Positions 1 through 7,110 of a stretch of DNA of 64,000 nt are shown one piece after another (position 1 is the stretch's first letter; each line of letters starts with the position of its first letter). Origin of the DNA: Clostridia bacterium (GTDB taxonomy: Bacteria > Bacillota > Clostridia > Oscillospirales > Acutalibacteraceae); contig JAGAMK010000047.1 of the NCBI GenBank assembly GCA_017624735.1, positions 62,001 through 126,000 of the forward strand, given 5' to 3'. The position numbers and the translations under genes are program-made. The notes under the pieces were generated by a model. That model had not been told where the DNA came from and made no database searches. It saw only the letters and a program-made list of their open reading frames with translations.

Positions 1-1
1 A

Positions 2-1411
2 AAGACTATCTGCCCACTGTAAAAACCAAGGACTTGCATTACAATAACTTGTCTGATTTATCCACAAATCTTTACCGATTGTTTCCCTTGCAAAACGAAG
101 TTTTTTGAATATATCAATCCAATTTTCCCACATTTCGGTATATTGATATGTGTCATTATAGCCACCTGTAATGTGACCATGCTTCTTTGAAGGACAGGCA
201 CGGAGAAGAAATCCGTCAAGTTTCCAATAGTTGATATCAAATTTTTTCTGATTATCAAGATAATATTCGGTGATATTCTTGATATATTCGTGGGATGATA
301 CACAAACGTCCTTTGCGGCTTTATTATAGCCACCCTTACCTGCTTTTTGCATATGTTTGCCAAAGATAGGTGTTTTATTGTTATAGCCGCCTCTTGGTCC
401 ATTCCAAAGCCCGAATTCTGATGAGAATTTCTTTGCAATAGTTGAAGATGGATATAATTCGTTAGGGAATTTTTTGTTGAATGCCCAGAAATCAGCATCC
501 CAATCAACAAATCCATCATCCACAACGTAGGAATCAAGTGGTGGTACCATTGTTTTTGAAAGATTATCTTCAATTTCCTTGAAAGATTCCATGATATTCT
601 CATTTGTAATATCGTGCATATGGTCATACCATGAATTATACTGGAAACGTGGCTTGATTTTTCTTGAAATGTCCCTAATATATGTAAGAAAATCTTCACG
701 GATTACTTGCAAATCAAGACTTCTTGCAGAACCAACAACTGTTTTCCACGTCCTAAATGTATGACCACAATTAAGGTTTAACTTATCAAATGTTTTACCA
801 CTGAAATATCTGCAATAAACAGTACTATCAGAAATATTATTCTCTGACAATGGGAATTCCGAGCCTAAAAACAATCCATTGACATATACAGGCTGACCGA
901 GTGCAGAATGATAACTTGTAAGATAAGCCGGTTCGATATCACCAATAGTCCATTGTTGTTCAGGAGTATCAATATGAATATGTTCACAGTCAATATAATC
1001 AATTGTCACAAGATGCTGGTGTTCAGGAGCAACAACCATTTCAATATACTTGTGCATATAGTGACAATCTTCCTCTATTTCAACAGTTTCCACAAAAGAA
1101 ACTTTTGCACCATTATAAGCGCATGGTTTAAAAATAAATTCCACACGATGTTTAAAGACATTTACATTTTCAATTTCAAGATTATTTGATGAAAGAAAAG
1201 CAGTACTATACCCAAAGAATTTCTTATTTTTAAAGGCAACAACAAATTCAGCAGAACTTGGCTTGAATTTGATTGACTTTTCTGTATCTGTACGTTTATT
1301 GATAATTTCCGTTGTAATCAAACGATTATTTTCTGTTGAAAAACGTCTTTCAATATAGTCGTTACCAATAACGACTGAATTTTCTTCAAAATATGCGTAT
1401 ACTCCTGCCAT
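2..1411 (-). CDS. Clan GH-D-like glycoside hydrolase (alpha-galactosidase-like), C-terminus cut by window edge
   Basis: About 470 codons are open on the minus strand from an ATG at 1411 to the window edge, so the C-terminus is missing. The first ~250 residues look like a beta-rich N-terminal domain. A barrel follows with motifs reminiscent of GH36/clan GH-D: FQYNSWYD, then YVVDDGFVDWD, then GLWNGPRGGYN, then YWKLDGFLL, whose Asp is the candidate nucleophile. The expected acid/base region would lie beyond the edge. The start codon directly abuts the stop of the upstream C_GCAxxG gene (TAA-ATG), so the two are co-transcribed. No signal peptide is seen, so it is probably cytoplasmic. The exact family and substrate are inferred and could be another clan D specificity. 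Confidence 0.75.
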   Translation of the reverse strand, partial: MAGVYAYFEENSVVIGNDYIERRFSTENNRLITTEIINKRTDTEKSIKFKPSSAEFVVAFKNKKFFGYSTAFLSSNNLEIENVNVFKHRVEFIFKPCAYNGAKVSFVETVEIEEDCHYMHKYIEMVVAPEHQHLVTIDYIDCEHIHIDTPEQQWTIGDIEPAYLTSYHSALGQPVYVNGLFLGSEFPLSENNISDSTVYCRYFSGKTFDKLNLNCGHTFRTWKTVVGSARSLDLQVIREDFLTYIRDISRKIKPRFQYNSWYDHMHDITNENIMESFKEIEDNLSKTMVPPLDSYVVDDGFVDWDADFWAFNKKFPNELYPSSTIAKKFSSEFGLWNGPRGGYNNKTPIFGKHMQKAGKGGYNKAAKDVCVSSHEYIKNITEYYLDNQKKFDINYWKLDGFLLRACPSKKHGHITGGYNDTYQYTEMWENWIDIFKKLRFARETIGKDLWINQTSYCNASPWFLQWADSL

Positions 1412-1852
1412 TTACTTATTCTCCTCTACAAAAAGTATTTTTTCTGTTGCCAAAGCTGCATCTTCAACAATTTTTACACAAGGTCTTTTTTGATAATACT
1501 CGGGAGTTCTCGCCTCCGGAACACTTGATTTTTCTGCTTCTGCAAGTCCCAAAAGTTCTTTACAAACTATTGAACGATTGGTTTTCTTGAACTCCTCCAT
1601 TATGAGTCTGACCAATTTATAAACTTCTGTTTTGTCAAGTTCAGGATATTTAAGTCCAACAACCATAGCACTACCACTGACAGCACCACAAACCTCACGC
1701 ATTCTTCCTACTCCACCGCCGAGACCAATAGAAATTGCTAATGCCATTTCTTCTGAAAGTCCTAAATCAGGTGCGAATGCAGCAAAAACAGCCTGTGAAC
1801 AGTTTTTACCATCCATAAAAAGTTCAATTGCTCTGTCCGAATATTTTGACAT
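1412..1852 (-). CDS. C_GCAxxG_C_C family (redox-type) protein
   Basis: This 146-residue protein has the family signature: NCSQAV near the N-terminus, GLGGGVGRMREVCGAVSGSAMV in the middle (the C-GCAxxG block), and a later Cys in the RSIVCKELLG stretch. Proteins of this family are thought to be small metal- or redox-binding proteins; no biochemical role is firmly known. I chose ATG 1852 over an upstream in-frame TTG at 1858 because an AAGGGGA Shine-Dalgarno sits 9 nt before it. It is the first gene of a two-gene unit with the glycosidase, behind a good sigma-A promoter. Whether the two act together is unclear. Confidence 0.85.
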   Translation of the reverse strand: MSKYSDRAIELFMDGKNCSQAVFAAFAPDLGLSEEMALAISIGLGGGVGRMREVCGAVSGSAMVVGLKYPELDKTEVYKLVRLIMEEFKKTNRSIVCKELLGLAEAEKSSVPEARTPEYYQKRPCVKIVEDAALATEKILFVEENK

Positions 1853-1887
1853 AGTCAAATTTCCCCTTATATTACCATATTTATTTT

Positions 1888-1916
1888 ATATTACCATAAT
1901 GTTTATACAATTTCAA
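1888..1916 (-). promoter_or_regulatory. Sigma-A promoter of the C_GCAxxG/glycosidase unit
   Basis: On the minus strand, TTGAAA (1916-1911) is followed by a 17-bp spacer and TAATAT (1893-1888). Just inside, the 12-mer ATGGTAATATAA occurs twice, about 20 bp apart, one copy covering the -10 box. This could be a regulator site or chance in AT-rich DNA. Confidence 0.6.
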
Positions 1917-1928
1917 TAAATACACAAC

Positions 1929-1961
1929 AAAAAAATCCCCATTCCTATTGGAATGAGGATT
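1929..1961 (-). terminator. Rho-independent terminator after rplL
   Basis: On the minus strand a 12-bp stem (AATCCTCATTCC with GGAATGGGGATT) with an AATA loop is followed by a T-run. It ends the rplJ-rplL transcript, showing that rpoBC is not the next gene as it is in many Firmicutes. Confidence 0.9.
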
Positions 1962-1979
1962 AATTCAGTTGTCTTAAAC

Positions 1980-2354
1980 TTATTTAAGAGTAACTTTTGC
2001 GCCAACTTCTTCAAGCTTAGCTTTGATGCTTTCTGCATCTTCCTTAGAAGCAGCTTCTTTAAGTACTTTAGGAGCACCGTCAACAACAGCTTTTGCTTCT
2101 GCAAGGCCAAGACCTGTAACTTCACGAACAGCCTTGATAACCTTAATCTTTTCTGCGCCAACTTCTGTAAGTTCAACGTCAAATTCTGTCTTTTCTTCAG
2201 CTGCTGCTGCGCCAGCTACTGGAGCTGCTACTGCTACTGCAGCTGCTGCAGATACGCCAAATTCCTCTTCTACTGCTTTAACGAGCTCTGAAAGCTCAAG
2301 AACTGTAAGAACTTTAAGTTCTTCAACGATAGCCATAACTTTTTCTGATGCCAT
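1980..2354 (-). CDS. rplL: 50S ribosomal protein L7/L12
   Basis: The 124-residue product has the family layout: an N-terminal dimerization helix pair (residues 1-35), an Ala-rich hinge (about 36-52), and the C-terminal domain with [21 protein letters not shown], the factor-contacting surface. Several dimers bind L10 to form the ribosomal stalk that recruits EF-Tu, EF-G and IF2. ATG 2354 has GGAGGT at normal spacing. It is the second gene of the rplJ-rplL unit, 51 bp after rplJ, and so falls under the L10 leader. Confidence 0.97.
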   Translation of the reverse strand: MASEKVMAIVEELKVLTVLELSELVKAVEEEFGVSAAAAVAVAAPVAGAAAAEEKTEFDVELTEVGAEKIKVIKAVREVTGLGLAEAKAVVDGAPKVLKEAASKEDAESIKAKLEEVGAKVTLK

Positions 2355-2405
2355 GGTATTTTACCTCCAAAATTTAAACTAATATTTTTTAAGATTATTC
2401 TTTAA

Positions 2406-2921
2406 TTATTCAGCAACTGGTGCTGCTTCACCATCTTTGTCAACAATAGCCTGTACTGCACGAGCAAAAGATGCGATAGGTGCGTTGAACGCACTGAGAA
2501 CTGTAGCAAGCAATACTTCTCTTGAAGGAAGTTTTGCAAGAGCTTCAAGCTTTTCAAGACTGATAACTTCACCATCAAGGTAACCTGTCTTAAGTTTGAA
2601 ATCTGAACCCTTTTCAGCAAATTTTCCAAGAATTCTTGCTGCTGCAACATAGTCATCCTTACTTGTAGCGATAGCTGTTGTACCCTCAAGGGCGCTACCC
2701 ATATCAGCAAGGCTTGTTCCGTCGATGGCACGACCGAGAATTGTGTTCTTTACAACTGTGTATTCAACACCTGCTTCACGGAGCTCTTTACGAAGTTTTG
2801 TATCATCTTCAACGCTGATACCTTTGTAGTCAACTACAACACCTGCGATTGAAGCATCAAGTCTTTCTTTAAGAGCAGCCACCTGCTGTTTCTTTAATTC
2901 TAAAACCTTCTCGCTTGGCAA
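2406..2921 (-). CDS. rplJ: 50S ribosomal protein L10
   Basis: L10 anchors the L7/L12 dimers to 23S rRNA to form the stalk base. The 171-residue product has the usual RNA-binding N-terminal domain (VVDYKGISVEDDTKLRKELR, then EYTVVKNTILGRA) and a C-terminal helix for L12. The start is a TTG at 2921, giving MPSEKVLELKK: AGGAGG lies at 2935-2930, exactly 8 nt upstream. An in-frame GTG at 2930 sits inside that Shine-Dalgarno and is rejected. The long 5' leader carries the L10 autoregulatory element. Confidence 0.96.
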   Translation of the reverse strand: MPSEKVLELKKQQVAALKERLDASIAGVVVDYKGISVEDDTKLRKELREAGVEYTVVKNTILGRAIDGTSLADMGSALEGTTAIATSKDDYVAAARILGKFAEKGSDFKLKTGYLDGEVISLEKLEALAKLPSREVLLATVLSAFNAPIASFARAVQAIVDKDGEAAPVAE

Positions 2922-2965
2922 ACGATTCACCTCCTATAAAATTTTTAAATGCGCTTGCAAGGAGA

Positions 2966-3086
2966 AAAAAATATGCCTCTTCTGCAAAGACAGAAAAGGC
3001 ATAGAAACATTTTAATTAAATGCTAATATCCTCGGTAGGCAGTCAAAACTTTTACGCAAAATGCACCTACTGTCTTTGGCAAGCTC
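2966..3086 (-). promoter_or_regulatory. Ribosomal protein L10 leader with attenuator terminator
   Basis: The untranslated RNA before rplJ contains the characteristic pairing GACAGTAGGTG ... CTGCCTACCGAGGATATT of the L10 leader, to which L10(L12)4 binds in Firmicutes. Close to the start codon, a second hairpin (ATGCCTTTTCTGTC loop GCAGAAGAGGCAT) is followed by ATTTTTTT, an intrinsic terminator. Excess stalk complex would favour termination. Upstream, TTGACA (3119-3114) and TATAAT (3093-3088) are 20 bp apart with palindrome AACCCATTGGGTT between them. Confidence 0.88.
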
Positions 3087-3136
3087 TATTATACTAACAC
3101 AACCCAATGGGTTTGTCAAGTATTTTATTGTTTTAA

Positions 3137-3844
3137 TTATTCAGCAACTGGAGCAGCTGTGAATTTGTTTGGATTAATCTTAACGCCAGGACCCATTGTT
3201 GATGCAACTGCAACAGACTTAATGTACTGACCTTTTGCAGCAGCTGGCTTAGCTTTAACGATTGCTTCCATAAGTGTTTCAAGGTTTTCCTGGAGCTTTT
3301 CTGCACCGAATGAAACCTTACCGATTGGGCAGTGGATGATGTTTGTCTTATCAAGACGGTATTCAATCTTACCTGCCTTAGCTTCTGTAACAGCCTTAGC
3401 AACGTCAGGTGTAACTGTACCAGCTTTTGGGCTTGGCATAAGACCACGAGGACCGAGAATCTTACCAAGACGACCAACAATACCCATCATGTCAGGGCTT
3501 GCAATACATACGTCGAAATCCATAAAACCGCCCTGGATTTTTTCCATGAGGTCTTCTGCACCAACGTACTCAGCACCTGCTGCAAGAGCTGCGTCAATCT
3601 TGTCACCTTTAGCAAAAACTGCTACTCTAACTTTTTTACCTGTACCGTTAGGAAGAACTACAGCGCCTCTAACCTGCTGGTCAGCGTGACGTGAGTCAAC
3701 ACCAAGGCGAACGTGAAGTTCAACTGTTTCATCAAATTTTGCAGTAGCACCCTTAACTGTAGCTTCAAGTGCTTCTACAGTATCATAAAGTTTTGTTCTG
3801 TCGATAAGCTTTGCGCTTTCAACATATTTCTTACCATGTTTCAT
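3137..3844 (-). CDS. rplA: 50S ribosomal protein L1
   Basis: The 235-residue protein has the L1 fold and the conserved [19 protein letters not shown] segment. L1 binds helices 76-78 of 23S rRNA, forms the stalk beside the E site, and represses its own operon in many bacteria. ATG 3844 follows GGAGG. The gene follows rplK by 62 bp, and that gap holds a GTGGGAGGAA hairpin similar to one before rplK. It is the last gene of rpmG-secE-nusG-rplK-rplA. Confidence 0.97.
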   Translation of the reverse strand: MKHGKKYVESAKLIDRTKLYDTVEALEATVKGATAKFDETVELHVRLGVDSRHADQQVRGAVVLPNGTGKKVRVAVFAKGDKIDAALAAGAEYVGAEDLMEKIQGGFMDFDVCIASPDMMGIVGRLGKILGPRGLMPSPKAGTVTPDVAKAVTEAKAGKIEYRLDKTNIIHCPIGKVSFGAEKLQENLETLMEAIVKAKPAAAKGQYIKSVAVASTMGPGVKINPNKFTAAPVAE

Positions 3845-3866
3845 AATTCAAAATTCCTCCAAAATA

Positions 3867-3898
3867 GTGGTTAATCGGATTCTGATTTTTCCTCCCAC
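3867..3898 (-). promoter_or_regulatory. GTGG...CCAC hairpin before rplA, copy 2 of a paired motif
   Basis: In the rplK-rplA gap the RNA reads GTGGGAGGAAAAATCAGA and then ATCCGATTAACCAC. The ends pair (GTGG/CCAC), leaving a purine-rich GAGGAA side opposite CCG. It shares GTGGGAGGAA and the CCG-AT-ACCAC ending with the rplK leader. A translational operator for L1 is the natural guess, made by inference only. Confidence 0.45.
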
Positions 3899-3906
3899 AA
3901 GGAGAA

Positions 3907-4332
3907 TCAGTCTACTACAGTAACGCCCATGCTACGTGCTGTACCAGCAATCATGCTCATTGCAGTTTCTACTGTTGCAGCATTAAGGTCAGGCATTTTC
4001 TGTTCTGCGATTTTTCTAATCTGTTCTTTAGTGATTTTTGCTACCTTTGTTCTGTTAGGCACACCTGAACCACTCTCGATACCGCAAGCTTTCTTAATAA
4101 GAACAGCTGCAGGAGGAGTTTTTGTTACGAATGTAAATGTACGGTCTGCGTAAACTGTGATAACAACTGGGATAATAAGACCCATGTCGTTCTTTGTACG
4201 TTCATTGAATTCTTTTGTGAACGCCATAATGTTAACACCATGCTGACCAAGTGCAGGTCCAACAGGTGGTGCTGGTGTTGCTTTACCAGCAGGAATTTGA
4301 AGCTTAATAAAGCCTACTACTTTCTGAGCCAT
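3907..4332 (-). CDS. rplK: 50S ribosomal protein L11
   Basis: The 141-residue product has [26 protein letters not shown] at the start, the proline-rich N-terminal domain that contacts the GTPase-associated centre, and a C-terminal RNA-binding domain with GTARSMGV. L11 binds 23S rRNA helices 43-44 and takes part in factor function and the stringent response. An upstream in-frame start (4347) is rejected because it would include the Shine-Dalgarno; ATG 4332 lies 8 nt after GGAGG. The gene is co-transcribed with nusG upstream and rplA downstream. Confidence 0.97.
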   Translation of the reverse strand: MAQKVVGFIKLQIPAGKATPAPPVGPALGQHGVNIMAFTKEFNERTKNDMGLIIPVVITVYADRTFTFVTKTPPAAVLIKKACGIESGSGVPNRTKVAKITKEQIRKIAEQKMPDLNAATVETAMSMIAGTARSMGVTVVD

Positions 4333-4351
4333 TTTTAGCACCTCCAAAATT

Positions 4352-4392
4352 CGTGGTATGGCGGAACGGACAGCTCTTCCATTCCTCCCACG
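4352..4392 (-). promoter_or_regulatory. GTGG...CCAC hairpin before rplK, copy 1 of a paired motif
   Basis: The nusG-rplK leader contains CGTGGGAGGAATGGAA, a short loop, then TTCCGCCATACCACG, forming an imperfect hairpin that ends 19 nt before the rplK start codon, just upstream of its GGAGG. The same GTGGGAGGAA ... CCG ... ACCAC pattern recurs before rplA. Two further small hairpins (AGCGTA-AA-TACGCT followed by TTTTT, and GACGC/GCGTC) lie just upstream, giving a structured intergenic leader. Confidence 0.5.
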
Positions 4393-4457
4393 ACGCCTTT
4401 GACATGAAAAGCGTCATAAAAAGCGTATTTTACGCTAATTACCAAATTAAATAAAAA

Positions 4458-5045
4458 TTAGTCTTCGACCTTTTCTACCTGGTCGAGTTCAAGGTCAACA
4501 GGTGTTTCACGTCCAAGCATTGAAATAACAACACAAACTGTGTTATTGTCAACATCAAGCTCACGAACTGTACCGATAATGCCTTCAAACGCACCGTCGA
4601 TAATTGAAACCATATCGCCAACCTCATAGTCGATTTTAACGACTTTCTTTTCAACACCCATAGCATAAACTTCTGCCTCTGTAAGAGGAATTGGTTTGCT
4701 TTCTGGGCCAACGAAACCTGTTACGCCACGTGTGTTGCGGATAACATACCAAGTATCGTCTGTCATTTCAAGGTCGCCTGTTTCTTCATCTTCAAAAACT
4801 GCAACCTTAACCATTACGTAACCTGGGAAGATTTTTCTCTCTACCTCTTTTTTCACGATTACTCTTTCGCCTGTTTCTTTATCTTCTGATTCCTTGTTTT
4901 CAACAACGATTTCAGTAGGAACTTTAACTTCAAGAATTAAATCGTGCATTTTACGGTTTTCAACAATCTTTTCAATGTTTGTTGCTACTTTGTTTTCATA
5001 ACCTGAATAGGTATGCACTACATACCATTTGGAGATTTCTGACAT
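4458..5045 (-). CDS. nusG: Transcription termination/antitermination factor NusG
   Basis: This 195-residue product has the NGN domain (KWYVVHTYSGYENKVATNIE, then KIFPGYVMVKV and WYVIRNTRGVTGFVG) and a C-terminal KOW domain (YEVGDMVSIIDGAFEGIIGTV). NusG binds the RNA polymerase clamp and affects pausing, termination and coupling to the ribosome. An acidic/basic insertion (residues ~47-72, KESEDKETGERVIVKKEVE) lies inside the NGN domain, common in Clostridia. It sits between secE and rplK as in most Firmicutes. Confidence 0.96.
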   Translation of the reverse strand: MSEISKWYVVHTYSGYENKVATNIEKIVENRKMHDLILEVKVPTEIVVENKESEDKETGERVIVKKEVERKIFPGYVMVKVAVFEDEETGDLEMTDDTWYVIRNTRGVTGFVGPESKPIPLTEAEVYAMGVEKKVVKIDYEVGDMVSIIDGAFEGIIGTVRELDVDNNTVCVVISMLGRETPVDLELDQVEKVED

Positions 5046-5063
5046 AACCTAATCTCCTTCCGA

Positions 5064-5354
5064 TTATTTGCTTGCAAGCCCTACAAGAGCGTCAATAATT
5101 GCAGAAAGTCCTGTGTCTACACCGAGAACAGCAACACCTACAATTGCAACGATTACGATAACAACAATTGAGTGATTGAGAACTGTCTTTCCTGAAGGCC
5201 ATGTAACCTTTTTCCACTCACCTTTGAAATCCTTGAAGAACTTCTTAATTTTTGCTCCAGCTTTCTTTAAAGGATTTTCCTTTTTCTTTGCAGGAACTTC
5301 TTTCTTGTCCTTCTTAGTTACCTCAGCAGTGGTCTTTTCTTTTTTGTCAGACAT
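5064..5354 (-). CDS. secE: Preprotein translocase subunit SecE
   Basis: The 96-residue protein has a Lys-rich cytoplasmic N-terminus (about 35 residues), the conserved amphipathic SecE segment FKGEWKKVTWPS, and one C-terminal membrane helix (IVVIVIVAIVGVAVLGV). SecE clamps SecY in the membrane export channel. Its place between rpmG and nusG is the classic arrangement. ATG 5354 has GGAGGT upstream. Confidence 0.95.
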   Translation of the reverse strand: MSDKKEKTTAEVTKKDKKEVPAKKKENPLKKAGAKIKKFFKDFKGEWKKVTWPSGKTVLNHSIVVIVIVAIVGVAVLGVDTGLSAIIDALVGLASK

Positions 5355-5370
5355 TTCACTTACCTCCGGA

Positions 5371-5520
5371 TTACTTTGTTTCCCTGTGAAGAGTGTGTTT
5401 CTTGCAGAATCTGCAGTACTTGTTCATCTCGATTCTGTCAGGAGTGTTCTTCTTGTTTTTCTTTGTGTTGTAGTTGCGCTGTTTGCACTCTGTACAAGCT
5501 AATGTGATTTTTACTCTCAT
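5371..5520 (-). CDS. rpmG: 50S ribosomal protein L33
   Basis: A 49-codon gene too short for many ORF finders. The product starts [17 protein letters not shown] and ends [15 protein letters not shown], with the two CxxC pairs (CTEC and CRFC) of zinc-binding L33 and the conserved [11 protein letters not shown] block. ATG 5520 is preceded by GGAGG. It is the first gene of the secE-nusG-rplK-rplA unit and lies ~100 bp downstream of a consensus promoter. Confidence 0.95.
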   Translation of the reverse strand: MRVKITLACTECKQRNYNTKKNKKNTPDRIEMNKYCRFCKKHTLHRETK

Positions 5521-5627
5521 TTTTCGGCACCTCCGTTAATACATCACCTGAAAAATCAGCAGGTGAATTAAAGCCTTCCTCATAAAAAAAGGCACAAAAA
5601 ATAAGCCTCTTTCCCGAGGTACTTGGT

Positions 5628-5656
5628 ATTGTAACACAGGAGTCAAGGCTTGTCAA
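5628..5656 (-). promoter_or_regulatory. Sigma-A promoter of rpmG-secE-nusG-rplKA
   Basis: TTGACA (5656-5651), a 17-bp spacer and TACAAT (5633-5628) on the minus strand form a near-perfect promoter. The ~100-nt leader contains AGGCTTATTTTTTGTGCCT followed by T7, a weak terminator-like element, and a TCACCTG/CAGGTGA hairpin before the rpmG ribosome site. Confidence 0.85.
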
Positions 5657-5720
5657 GTAAAAAATGTAAAATTTTATTCCAATGAAAAACATCAAGGTGG
5701 AGTTGCCCCCACCCTGTTGC

Positions 5721-6653
5721 TTAACCAATCATAGATGTAATATCAATTCCCTTTGGCTTTTTGATTTTTGATGTATCTGTTTTAGATGACATAGAACTGA
5801 TTTCAGCAATTACGTAATCATTTTTCGAGAAAATTTCTTCTATTCTGACAAGATTATTATTTGAGTCATAAACATATTTGTATGTATCACCCTCAAATGT
5901 AAACTTATCACAAGTATATGATTTGCCATTGAGTGTTACAGTACTTGTTTCGACGAAAGTATATTTATCAGTAACCACATCACTGAAAGCACCTACACCC
6001 ATTTCGTCACCGATATCTTTACCTGCATTATAATAAACCTTCAATGAAGGAATAACGCAGTAAGCAACACCGCCGACATAAACCATATTCGCCTTGATTA
6101 CCTTTCCCTCTTCAAAAGGTATCGCTGCTTCAATAAAGAAATCTTCACCGTTTCTTATATAAACAATAGGATATGGTGTATCTTCTCCACCCTGCTTGAT
6201 TGTACCTTTAATTGTAAATTTCTTTGTCTTGAGAAGTTCTTGATATGATTTGATTCTGTTGAGAGCTGATTCTTTTGCTTTTTGAGTATTATCAGTATTA
6301 GCATCCTCTGTAATCAGGTCATCAGATATCTGGAGTTTATCGTTTTCCGCTTTTTCTGTAGCATCTTCCAAACCACCATCAATGATATTCTGGATACCTT
6401 CCTGAGCAATTTTATCTTCATTTTCTTTTATTTGATTGAGATATTTTTCATCCTCAATATAAGTTGTTACGCCTTCGCTATCAGTAATATAATATTTTCC
6501 GTCGCCATCTTTGTCAACGTAATGTGTATGACCCTCTTCATCTACATAATATGTTCTGTTATCACCCGCTGGCGTTTTTACAATGGATTTACATGATGTT
6601 ACAGTTAATAACATGGCACAGATAAGCAAAATCGCAACTATTCGTTTCATCAT
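5721..6653 (-). CDS. Putative lipoprotein of unknown function
   Basis: The protein is 310 residues. An N-terminal signal (MMKRIVAILLICAMLL) ends in a VTSC lipobox, so Cys21 would be lipidated and the protein anchored outside the membrane. After the signal come short tyrosine-rich repeats (TYYVDEEGH, HYVDKDGDG, YYITDSEGV, TYIEDEKY), a Lys/Glu-rich helical linker, and a beta-rich C-terminal half resembling LppX/LolA-type folds (inference). Start at 6653 follows GGAGG with 9-nt spacing; the longer in-frame start includes that site and is rejected. A single-gene unit with its own promoter; no function is recognised. Confidence 0.85.
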   Translation of the reverse strand: MMKRIVAILLICAMLLTVTSCKSIVKTPAGDNRTYYVDEEGHTHYVDKDGDGKYYITDSEGVTTYIEDEKYLNQIKENEDKIAQEGIQNIIDGGLEDATEKAENDKLQISDDLITEDANTDNTQKAKESALNRIKSYQELLKTKKFTIKGTIKQGGEDTPYPIVYIRNGEDFFIEAAIPFEEGKVIKANMVYVGGVAYCVIPSLKVYYNAGKDIGDEMGVGAFSDVVTDKYTFVETSTVTLNGKSYTCDKFTFEGDTYKYVYDSNNNLVRIEEIFSKNDYVIAEISSMSSKTDTSKIKKPKGIDITSMIG

Positions 6654-6694
6654 TCTATTATTCCTCCGAAGATACATAATTTTGATATAAAGTC

Positions 6695-6723
6695 ATTATA
6701 ACTTATTTTTGCAACTTAAACAA
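6695..6723 (-). promoter_or_regulatory. Promoter of the lipoprotein gene
   Basis: On the minus strand TTGTTT (6723-6718), 17 bp, TATAAT (6700-6695), with the ribosome site about 30 nt downstream. Confidence 0.6.
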
Positions 6724-6829
6724 GAGTATATTATGGAAAAATATTTTCGGCAAAATAACAATTTATTCCTGCTTGTCATTTTAAATTATTATAAATATAT
6801 ACAAACATACATTTTTTCATCAAACTCTG

Positions 6830-6858
6830 TTGACGAAAAACGCGTTTTATGTTAAAAT
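6830..6858 (+). promoter_or_regulatory. Promoter of the small gene upstream of carA
   Basis: TTGACG (6830-6835), 17-bp spacer, TAAAAT (6853-6858). It drives a short transcript that contains one small ORF and ends at a strong terminator before the separate carA promoter. Confidence 0.7.
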
Positions 6859-6888
6859 TTCAAAAGTAAATTTTGGGAGTTGAAAACA

Positions 6889-6996
6889 ATGTATCAGCAA
6901 AATAAAATGTTCACAAACAAAACATTTAAAACTGATGGTATTATTGTTTCTTCAATTTCTATCGGTTGTTTACAGCATTTGTATTTTGTTTTTTAA
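6889..6996 (+). CDS. Candidate small protein gene, 35 codons
   Basis: An ATG at 6889 opens a 35-codon frame with product MYQQNKMFTNKTFKTDG followed by a hydrophobic half, IIVSSISIGCLQHLYFVF, and a TAA. A TTTGGGAGT ribosome site lies upstream, a TTGACG-17-TAAAAT promoter upstream of that, and a GC-rich hairpin with T7 begins right at the stop codon. This is a complete minimal gene by layout. It contains no Arg codon, so an arginine-sensing leader for carAB is unlikely, and carA has its own promoter after the terminator. It might instead be a small regulatory RNA. I recognise no family. Confidence 0.5.
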   Translation: MYQQNKMFTNKTFKTDGIIVSSISIGCLQHLYFVF

Positions 6997-6997
6997 G

Positions 6998-7025
6998 CGA
7001 CGGTTTTCCCGTCGTTATTTTTTTG
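6998..7025 (+). terminator. Terminator of the small gene
   Basis: CGACGG, a TTTTC loop and CCGTCG form a 6-bp stem, followed by TTATTTTTTT. Confidence 0.85.
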
Positions 7026-7045
7026 CAATTTTTTGTGGTTTTTTA

Positions 7046-7074
7046 TTGAACTGCTTAGAAAAATATAGTATAAT
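7046..7074 (+). promoter_or_regulatory. Promoter of carAB
   Basis: TTGAAC (7046-7051), a 17-bp spacer and TATAAT (7069-7074). The leader to carA is only about 30 nt, leaving no room for a PyrR-type attenuator. Confidence 0.75.
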
Positions 7075-7110
7075 AATTTATTGACAATAAATGAAAGGCT
7101 GGTGTGAATT

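Noticed and set aside
6731..6856. A 40-codon plus-strand frame starting ATGGAAAAATATTTTCGG upstream of the small carA-proximal gene
   Set aside because: No convincing ribosome site, and the frame runs across the -35 and -10 of the next promoter; most likely chance.
6889..7110. Arginine attenuation leader for carAB
   Set aside because: The small ORF contains no Arg codon, and carA has its own promoter after the terminator.
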